A stretch of DNA of 59,401 bases from CAVONV01 sp963697355 (GTDB lineage Bacteria > Acidobacteriota > Vicinamibacteria > Marinacidobacterales > DATDRI01), in the NCBI GenBank assembly GCA_963697355.1, contig CAVONV010000029.1, forward strand, positions 1 to 59,401, in the 5' to 3' direction. A program made the translations under genes and the position numbers. Below, in pieces: positions 53,712 through 59,401 of the stretch (within the stretch, counting starts at the first letter, position 1; every line of letters starts with the position of its first letter). The notes under the pieces are model-generated. The model did not search any database, was not told the origin of the DNA, and worked only from the letters and a program-made list of their open reading frames with translations.

Positions 53712-54992
53712 TCAAGTCTTCTTCATCAGTGTTCGCACCCCTTCCAATACCAGGTCCACATCTTTCATGGATGTGTAGATGTGAGTCGAAACTCGAACGC
53801 CATGAGTCGGTTTCCCTTCCGTACCGATGGTTCTTATGACGAGGTTATACTTCTCACGCAAGTAGTCCACGATGTAAGCCGGCTCCACGCCTTCAACGGA
53901 AAAGGCGGTCAGTCCACCGCTTAGATAGGGGTCTTTGCTGGTGTGAAGCTTCACTCCTGGTATCTTCTCCAACTCTTCCTTGAGATAAAGGGCGAGCGTC
54001 TTGACACGTCGTTCGATTCTTCCTTTCCCGATATGGTTTTGAAAATCCAGTGCCTCCCCCAGGGCGATGATGAGGGCGTCGGCTCGCTGTCCCACGGTCT
54101 CGAACTTGCCTGCCGACTCCCGGGTATCCCATCCCGAACTAGCGATGGTCGGCCATACTTTGTCTTGAACCTCCTTTCTAACATAGAGCACGCCCACGCC
54201 AGGAGGCGCCCCCAACCACTTGTAGGGGCTCGTGCACCAGGCATCGACACCCAACTCGTGCATGTCGAGATCGAGCATTCCAATCGCGTGTGCTGCATCG
54301 GCCAGGACGAAAACCTCTCGTTCGTGAGCCGCTTCACTCAGCTCTTTCAATGGCACGATCAATCCGGACTTGTACACCGTGTGGCTGATGGAAAGGACTT
54401 TTGTTCGCGGAGTCATCTGTTTCTTGAAAGCCGAGACCACTTCGTCCACATCCCTTGTGGGCAAGTTTAGAGAGAACTCCTTAATCTTGACCCCATAGCG
54501 CTTCGCCTTCAGTCCCCACGGATTGATCCCACCCGGATGCTCCATGCTGGACATGATGATTTCATCGCCCTCTTTCAGCTCCAAACCGTTGGCAATGAAG
54601 TTCATCCCTTCGGTGGTATTCCGAGTGATTGCAACTTCATCGACATCAGCACCGATGAACTCGGCAAGCCTTGGCCTGACCTCTTGAGTCATCCGCGGCA
54701 TGTGCATATAGCAGTCACAAGGGGTTTTCAGTTGAATCTCGAAGTTTTCCATCATCGTATTGAAGACGGGCTTGGGAATGGCTCCCACGGTACCGTTGTT
54801 CATCATGATGAGGTCATCTTCGAGATGGAAGTGCTTCTTGACCGCGTCCCAGTAAACACCGTCAGGCGAATTATGGAACGTCTCATTCAAGGCGTCCATT
54901 TCTTCGTAGATCGATGCGTTCAACTCTCGCCAAGCATAAAGAGACAGCGCCGCACCACCCAACACCTGTCCGAAGAACCTTCTTCTGTCCAT
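53712..54992 (-). CDS. Tat-exported class V aminotransferase-fold PLP enzyme
   Basis: A 426-residue enzyme with a twin-arginine signal (DRRRFFGQVLGGAALSLYA). The class V fold resembles cysteine desulfurase and isopenicillin-N epimerase: MMNNGTVGAIPKPV, RNTTEGMNFIANGL, SSMEHPGGINPW, DAAHAIGMLDLD and the PLP lysine in SPYKWLGAPPG. Tat export implies folding with PLP in the cytoplasm before transport. The substrate is unknown; no SufE-like or substrate-defining neighbour is present. It is convergent with fmt. Confidence 0.88.
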   Translation of the reverse strand: MDRRRFFGQVLGGAALSLYAWRELNASIYEEMDALNETFHNSPDGVYWDAVKKHFHLEDDLIMMNNGTVGAIPKPVFNTMMENFEIQLKTPCDCYMHMPRMTQEVRPRLAEFIGADVDEVAITRNTTEGMNFIANGLELKEGDEIIMSSMEHPGGINPWGLKAKRYGVKIKEFSLNLPTRDVDEVVSAFKKQMTPRTKVLSISHTVYKSGLIVPLKELSEAAHEREVFVLADAAHAIGMLDLDMHELGVDAWCTSPYKWLGAPPGVGVLYVRKEVQDKVWPTIASSGWDTRESAGKFETVGQRADALIIALGEALDFQNHIGKGRIERRVKTLALYLKEELEKIPGVKLHTSKDPYLSGGLTAFSVEGVEPAYIVDYLREKYNLVIRTIGTEGKPTHGVRVSTHIYTSMKDVDLVLEGVRTLMKKT

Positions 54993-55388
54993 GAACGAAT
55001 CTCCTGTTCTCGCTGGCCAATTACGGGAGCTTTTGTTGCCGACTTATCGAGGGGAATAGCCTTGATGGCCCCTTGTCGATCGAGCTCGAGGTCAAAGGCA
55101 CGGTATGCGATCGCCTTGCCTCTACGGTGGGCCTCGGCAAGGGCCATGTAAGGAGAGAGGGTACGGAAGATCAAGACGACCTCCTATTTCCGGCGAGGAT
55201 ATTCCGTTGGGCGGTTTCAAGTCAAAGGACGGCCGAGACGAAAGCGCCCAAGATAGAGTCGCGAAGCTGCAATTGCACGAATAACTACGATGCGGCTATC
55301 CTCTGGCCCTGGAACGGTTCGGAGGTGAACTCATCGAATCCGTCCGCGGCACCGTAGGACTGCACTAGTGTAGGGAGGAGCCGCCAAT
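54993..55388. other. Intergenic stretch without a supported gene
   Basis: An open frame on the minus strand (55174 to 54920; PYMALAEAHRRGKAIAYRAF) overlaps the start of the PLP-enzyme gene and matches nothing I know; it could be debris. No promoter or terminator stands out. Confidence 0.4.
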
Positions 55389-55428
55389 GGACTCTTGAGT
55401 TCTTGAGTTCTCGATTTCTTGAATTCTT
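55389..55428 (-). repeat. 8-bp minisatellite, locus 4
   Basis: Five units on the complementary orientation: GGACTCTT, GAGTTCTT, GAGTTCTC, GATTTCTT, GAATTCTT. Unlike the other loci it lies upstream of a gene, ending 15 bp before the osmC start. Confidence 0.7.
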
Positions 55429-55443
55429 TCCTGGAGTACGAGC

Positions 55444-55854
55444 ATGGCCGAAGCAAATGTCACATGGATCCGCGATATCCAATTCGTCGCCACGGACAGC
55501 ACCAATCACTCGGTGGTTCTATCGAAACCCGGCGAGGATAGTATCGGAATGAAACCATCGGAGCTGCTACTGGCAGCGGTTGGGGGCTGCACCGGGGCCG
55601 ATGTCGTCAACATATTGCGCAAGAAACGACTCAAGCTCACTGGATTTCGAGTCAAAGTCCGCGGCGAACAAGCCCCTACCCCGCCTTGGGCTTTCCAAAA
55701 AATCCACATCCATTACGAAGTGGAGGGACCCGATATCCGAGACAAAGATGTGGAGAGAGCCATAGGACTTTCTGAGGAAAAGTACTGTTCCGTTTCGGCA
55801 ACGCTCAAGCCGCAAGTCGAGATTACTTGGGAGTACGAACTTTCCAACGCTTGA
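55444..55854 (+). CDS. OsmC/Ohr family protein
   Basis: A 136-residue OsmC-fold protein. The two redox cysteines are visible in LLLAAVGGCTGADVVNIL and EEKYCSVSATLKP, the arrangement of OsmC/YhfA-type thiol peroxidases. It would reduce organic hydroperoxides with small thiols or lipoyl proteins. CTGGAG lies just before the ATG, so the start is well supported. Confidence 0.9.
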   Translation: MAEANVTWIRDIQFVATDSTNHSVVLSKPGEDSIGMKPSELLLAAVGGCTGADVVNILRKKRLKLTGFRVKVRGEQAPTPPWAFQKIHIHYEVEGPDIRDKDVERAIGLSEEKYCSVSATLKPQVEITWEYELSNA

Positions 55855-55866
55855 AGATCCTCACTG

Positions 55867-55959
55867 ATGAGACTCAAAGTCTTTTTCATCACTAATCTCG
55901 TACTCGTCGTCCTGGTGACCGCGGTTTATTTCCTGATCCCGGCTCACCCGAGATCGTGA
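55867..55959 (+). CDS. Small single-helix membrane peptide
   Basis: A 30-codon frame 12 bp after osmC encodes RLKVFFITNLVLVVLVTAVY followed by FLIPAHPRS and TGA: a positively charged start, one clean membrane helix and a short polar end. This hydrophobic organisation is unlikely in random frame, but the ribosome site is weak, and it could be the front end of a truncated gene. Confidence 0.35.
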   Translation: MRLKVFFITNLVLVVLVTAVYFLIPAHPRS

Positions 55960-56074
55960 CGCCTCGTTTCGTCTCACAGGCTCATAGACTGAACACTCGA
56001 GTTCATGTCTGGACCGTCAACGAGGCGATTCTTTGCGACTTTGCGTTGAATAAAGCAGAGGATTTGCCATTCTC

Positions 56075-56106
56075 GAATTCTTGAGTTCTTGAGTTCTTGA
56101 GTTCTT
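56075..56106 (-). repeat. 8-bp minisatellite, locus 5
   Basis: GAATTCTT plus three GAGTTCTT units. In the sense of epmA (minus strand) these are AAGAACTC repeats beginning 2 bp after its stop codon, matching the placement of loci 1-3. Confidence 0.75.
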
Positions 56107-56108
56107 TT

Positions 56109-57083
56109 TTAGGCTCGATCGAGAGGAAAAGCAACAACCTCGGCAAGCCCCTTGGCCCCCGACGCGATGGCAACGAGTCTATCGACACCCAACGCAACTC
56201 CAGCACAAGACGGCAAGCCGACCTCCAGAGCCGCAAGGAATCGCTCATCTATTGGCACCGGATCTAAACCGAGGTTGTGCCTCTGCTTCAGATCGGAGAC
56301 GAAGCGGCTTCTCTGCTCGTCGGCATCAGTCAGCTCGTGGAAACCGTTGGCCAGCTCCACGCCCTCCAGGTATACCTCGAACCTCTCAGCGACCGAAGGG
56401 TCGCTTGGACGAATACGGGCGAGAGCCGATTGCGACACGGGATAGTCGTAAACAAAGGTCGGCTTCGGCTTTCCAATGTGGGGCTCTATGGCATGAGTCA
56501 TGAACAGATGGAGCCAATCGTCACGGTCACTTGTTTCCAAGTTATCGACGCTCTTCAATCCGAGATCGTACGCACGCTCCACAAGAGATTCCGTGGAAGA
56601 AAAGTGAGGGTCCAGTCCGACGAAACGTTGGAATACTTCTTCGTAGCTCAATCGTTCCGCCGGCTCCGTGCCGAGTATCTCCGCTAGAAAGTCGTCCATT
56701 TCGTCCATGAGTTGGTGATGATCGAATCCCGGCCGATACCATTCCAATAACGTGAACTCCGGGTTGTGGCGGCGCCCCGACTCACCGTCCCGGAAAGCTT
56801 TGCATATTTGAAATATGGAACCGTACCCTGCAGCAAGAAGTCGCTTCATAGCGAATTCGGGTGAGGTCTGAAGGTAGAGTCTTCGCCCTTCTGGAGCGCC
56901 GGGTCCTCTGTAAACGCAGCTCATGCTGTGGAGATGGGGATCGGTCACGGTGGCGGCGGAAAGCAAAGACGTTTCGACTTCCAGTACTCCACGAGCTTCA
57001 AAAAACGATCGGATCCGGCTTATGAGGTGAGATCGCAATCGGAGTGTATCGATGCTGGCCGTGGGCTTCCAGTGGCCGCCCAT
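56109..57083 (-). CDS. epmA: EF-P lysine ligase EpmA (GenX/PoxA)
   Basis: A 324-residue class II lysyl-tRNA synthetase paralogue without the anticodon-binding domain, the defining shape of EpmA. Motif 2 (YLQTSPEFAMKRLLAAG, FRDGESGRRHNPEFTLLEWY) and motif 3 (GVALGVDRLVAIASG) are intact. It attaches beta-lysine to Lys34 of EF-P. The start is set at 57083, where homology begins; the frame upstream overlaps efp and has none. It lies 46 bp after efp. The lysine 2,3-aminomutase EpmB is not in the window. Confidence 0.92.
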   Translation of the reverse strand: MGGHWKPTASIDTLRLRSHLISRIRSFFEARGVLEVETSLLSAATVTDPHLHSMSCVYRGPGAPEGRRLYLQTSPEFAMKRLLAAGYGSIFQICKAFRDGESGRRHNPEFTLLEWYRPGFDHHQLMDEMDDFLAEILGTEPAERLSYEEVFQRFVGLDPHFSSTESLVERAYDLGLKSVDNLETSDRDDWLHLFMTHAIEPHIGKPKPTFVYDYPVSQSALARIRPSDPSVAERFEVYLEGVELANGFHELTDADEQRSRFVSDLKQRHNLGLDPVPIDERFLAALEVGLPSCAGVALGVDRLVAIASGAKGLAEVVAFPLDRA

Positions 57084-57129
57084 ATCGTGAGGCAACTCGT
57101 GAATCCCGTCGAGTTTCGAAGAATCCGAA

Positions 57130-57693
57130 CTAGGCGCGAGAAACGTACTCGCCCGTCCGAGTATCGATTTTGATCTTTTCGCCTTCTTGAATGAAAAGAG
57201 GCACGCGAACCACCGCACCTGTCTCGAGCGTAGCCTTTTTACCACCTGTTCCGGCCGTATCTCCCTTGATACCTGGCTCGGTCTCTGTCACTTCGAGCAA
57301 CACGAAGTTGGGAAGGATGAGTGAGATGATCCTCCCATTCCACAGAGTCGCCGAGCATATATCTTCTTCCTTGATCCACTTGGCACCGTCACCCACCGCG
57401 GTGGCGTCCGCTTGATACTGCTCGTAGTTCTCCGGACTCATGAAGTTCCAAAATTCCCCGTCGTTGTAAAGATACTGCAGATCGGTCTCGACGACATCGG
57501 CGGCCTCGACGGTCTCCCCCGATTTGTAGGTTCTCTCCCAGACTTTGCCCGTCTTCAGGTTTCGGAGCTTCACGCGATTGAAGGCCTGCCCTTTTCCGGG
57601 CTTGACGAACTCGGCCTCGATGATGCTGCAGGGGTCTCCTTCGATCATGATCTTGAGGCCACTACGAAACTCATTCGTACCATATGTAGCCAT
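57130..57693 (-). CDS. efp: Elongation factor P
   Basis: A 187-residue EF-P very close to the E. coli type: ATYGTNEFRSGLKIMIEG, the modification loop FVKPGKGQAF with the acceptor lysine K34, LYNDGEFWNFMSPENYEQ and the end DTRTGEYVSR. It relieves ribosome stalling at polyproline. The K34-type loop matches the neighbouring EpmA ligase. It is 36 bp after the Lon-family gene. Confidence 0.96.
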   Translation of the reverse strand: MATYGTNEFRSGLKIMIEGDPCSIIEAEFVKPGKGQAFNRVKLRNLKTGKVWERTYKSGETVEAADVVETDLQYLYNDGEFWNFMSPENYEQYQADATAVGDGAKWIKEEDICSATLWNGRIISLILPNFVLLEVTETEPGIKGDTAGTGGKKATLETGAVVRVPLFIQEGEKIKIDTRTGEYVSRA

Positions 57694-57729
57694 ATTACCC
57701 TCTTCGTGTTGGTCTTCTTGGGCAGGACC

Positions 57730-59401
57730 TTAGCGACAGCCGTCTCCCTTGTCTTCTTCGCAACGTTCTTTTTCGGATTTCTCGTCCCCGTTTTCGGTCT
57801 CGTCCTCGCCCTTCTTCTTCATGAAGTCTCGAGCATTTCTAGTCATCTGTTTGAGGCGAGCCTGAACTTTGCCAAACACCGATTCCTCCGCGAACTTCCC
57901 TTCCTCGTCACGTTCCCCGGCCGGAACGCCGGTCAAAACCTCTATACCTTGTTTTATGTTGTCAATGGCAAATACGCGGAATTTGCCGTCTGCGACGGCT
58001 TGGACGACATCCTTTCGCAACATGAGGTCCTCGACGTTGGAGGCGGGAATCATCACCCCCTGATTGCCGGTGAGCCCTTGCACACGACAAACATCGTAGA
58101 AACCTTCGATCTTCTGATTGACCCCACCAATGGCTTGCACCTCACCTTTTTGATTGACGGAGCCCGTAACACCGATGTCCTGACGCAAAGGGATGTCCGA
58201 TAGGGCCGAGAGCAGCCCATAAAGCTCGGTCGAGGAGGCACTGTCGCCATCGACCCCGCTGTAGCTCTGCTCGAAAGCCACACTCGCGGAGAGCGTCACG
58301 GGATGATCACGCGCAAACTGAGAACGGAAGTACCCCGCAAGAATGAGCATCCCCTTATTGTGCGTCCGGCCGGACAGATCGGCTTCCCGCTCGATGTTGA
58401 TGATCCCGCCCCGTCCGCTCGCCACATTCGTCGTGATCTTGGTGGGTCGTCCGAAGCTGTAATCCCCGAGGTCGTAGACCGAGAGGCCGTTGACTTGTCC
58501 CACTCGGGCGCCGTCCGATTCGATCAAAATCACACCTTTCTCAATCATCTCCGTGATCTTGGTCTCTATCAGATTGAGTCGATCGACACGCTCCCGAATA
58601 GCTTGGTCGACGTGTTCCGCTTTCACCAAATCGCTCTTGGATTCCCGGGCCCAATAGTCCGATTCACGGATGACGTCCGCCACATCGCTGAAACGGGTGC
58701 TCAGCTTGGATTGTCGACCGCCTATCCGCATACCTTGCTCGACGACGGCGGCAACGGCACCGCGGTCGAACGAAAGGAGTCCCTCTTGTGAAGAAATGGT
58801 GCGGATGAAAACGGCGTAGCGCTTCAAAGACTCTTCATTTCTGTCCATGACCGTGTCGAAATCGGCCTTGACCTTGAAGATCTTGCGGAAATCCGGATCC
58901 TGTGTGTACAGCACCTGGTACGAATAGAGATCACCGAGGAGCACGACCTTCACGTCCGAATCGATGGGCTCGGGCTTGAGGGCGGTGGCAGAGAACAAGA
59001 AAAACGGATCGTAGCCTTGGATATCGACCTTGTTGTATTTGAGAGCACGCTCCAAAGATTGCCATACGCCCGGCTCCCTTATGACGTCGACTAGAGACAA
59101 CACCAAGTAGCCGCCATCCGCACGAAGGAGACTTCCCGCCTTGATGTGCGTGAAGTCCGAGTAAGAATGACCGCTCCGGTCAAAAGTGCGCTCTATGGTC
59201 CCAAAAACGTTCTTATAGGTCGGATGAGTCTCCACCTCGATGGGCGTCCGCTTGGTCGCGGAGTTATCGACGAGCAGGTTGACCCGATACTCGAGAGACG
59301 GGTCGTTTCGCGGCGGCATCAAAGCCGCTAGACCTGCCTGGGATTTGTTGGAATCCTGAGCCGGTTGGGCAAAGCTCTCCAGGTTGTCCATCGTATGATG
59401 C
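57730..59401 (-). CDS. Lon-family (S16) AAA+ protease, C-terminal part (5' end beyond window)
   Basis: The last 556 or so codons of an ATP-dependent protease. The frame is open through the right edge, so the ATG at 59391 is internal. An AAA+ part precedes (GGYLVLSLVDVIREPGVWQS), followed by a helical lid and the S16 proteolytic domain. The catalytic serine is in GVDGDSASSTELYGLLSAL, and the lysine in GGVNQKIEGFYDVC. The order and the DGGYLVL/ARVGQVNGL segments match the LonB/YcbZ-like group rather than LonA. The C-terminus has an acidic lysine-rich tail (EDETENGDEKSEKE) of no known role. It probably forms an operon with efp and epmA. Confidence 0.9.
   Translation of the reverse strand, partial: HHTMDNLESFAQPAQDSNKSQAGLAALMPPRNDPSLEYRVNLLVDNSATKRTPIEVETHPTYKNVFGTIERTFDRSGHSYSDFTHIKAGSLLRADGGYLVLSLVDVIREPGVWQSLERALKYNKVDIQGYDPFFLFSATALKPEPIDSDVKVVLLGDLYSYQVLYTQDPDFRKIFKVKADFDTVMDRNEESLKRYAVFIRTISSQEGLLSFDRGAVAAVVEQGMRIGGRQSKLSTRFSDVADVIRESDYWARESKSDLVKAEHVDQAIRERVDRLNLIETKITEMIEKGVILIESDGARVGQVNGLSVYDLGDYSFGRPTKITTNVASGRGGIINIEREADLSGRTHNKGMLILAGYFRSQFARDHPVTLSASVAFEQSYSGVDGDSASSTELYGLLSALSDIPLRQDIGVTGSVNQKGEVQAIGGVNQKIEGFYDVCRVQGLTGNQGVMIPASNVEDLMLRKDVVQAVADGKFRVFAIDNIKQGIEVLTGVPAGERDEEGKFAEESVFGKVQARLKQMTRNARDFMKKKGEDETENGDEKSEKERCEEDKGDGCR

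Noticed and set aside
54920..55174. Short minus-strand frame overlapping the PLP-enzyme start
   Set aside because: It overlaps a well-supported Tat signal, matches no family and has no clear ribosome site.
57084..57245. Longer EpmA start inside efp
   Set aside because: The extra residues overlap the conserved efp C-terminus and lack similarity to EpmA.

Overview
This 59.4 kb window most likely comes from a Gram-negative member of the Acidobacteriota. The evidence is gene content only: a remnant of an ADOP-type duplicated permease with its PadR partner, large Ser/Thr kinase-nSTAND-WD40 proteins paired with ECF-like sigma factors, the C-terminus of an Oar-like TonB-dependent receptor, a PQQ-propeller remnant, a porin and a complete Na+-NQR operon. 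No rRNA, tRNA, CRISPR array or insertion sequence was recognised.

Layout. 1-11.5 kb: two paralogous signalling modules on the minus strand, each a sigma factor gene followed by a kinase-nSTAND-TM-WD40 gene, with an MNT/HepT toxin-antitoxin pair between them. 11.9-13.7 kb: a patch of small genes and debris (DUF2283, DUF4258 with an amber codon, a TonB-receptor fragment, an RHH/PIN pair). 14-20.7 kb: a minus-strand run with an FMN reductase, a 7TM PP2C phosphatase, DUF488, a TPR protein, and then nqrM, apbE, an unknown protein and a methyltransferase with a signal peptide. 21-24 kb: a sodium symporter plus MttB-type methyltransferase pair. 24-28 kb: Dyp peroxidase, yfbR, a polyhydroxyalkanoate regulator/phasin operon, and an ADOP remnant with padR. 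28.3-34.4 kb: an amino-sugar operon (PIG-L deacetylase, nagB, two phosphohexomutases, sodium symporter) in which everything after the first gene carries indels. 34.4-37.5 kb: a phoU-porin-hydrolase operon behind a four-unit 11-bp repeat that looks like a Pho box. 37.9-43.8 kb: nqrABCDEF. 44-47 kb: a possible structured RNA and a long DUF349 protein. 47.4-50.9 kb: copper ATPase and a divergent histidine kinase. 51-53.6 kb: aroC-def-fmt. 53.7-59.4 kb: a Tat-exported PLP enzyme, OsmC, epmA-efp and a Lon-family protease cut by the window edge.

How it fits together. NqrM and ApbE, encoded about 19 kb from nqrA-F, should supply maturation and covalent FMN for the Na+ pump. Its sodium gradient could drive the two SSS symporters. 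EF-P and its lysyl ligase EpmA are adjacent.

Most striking: (i) the two kinase modules are reciprocally damaged (intact sigma with a broken kinase, broken sigma with an intact kinase); (ii) the first of the two coupled phosphohexomutases has lost the catalytic serine, two metal-loop aspartates and part of the phosphate loop, so it looks like a pseudoenzyme partnered with an active mutase; (iii) a 230-265 bp dispersed element ends exactly 56 bp before the start of both symporter operons; (iv) an 8-bp minisatellite family lies directly after stop codons; (v) a Pho-box-like array. Single-base indels recur (about 1157, 2608, 5660, 10980, 40590 and 44805, and many in 29.1-34.4 kb). Local sequencing error is a real alternative to gene decay and should be checked against reads.
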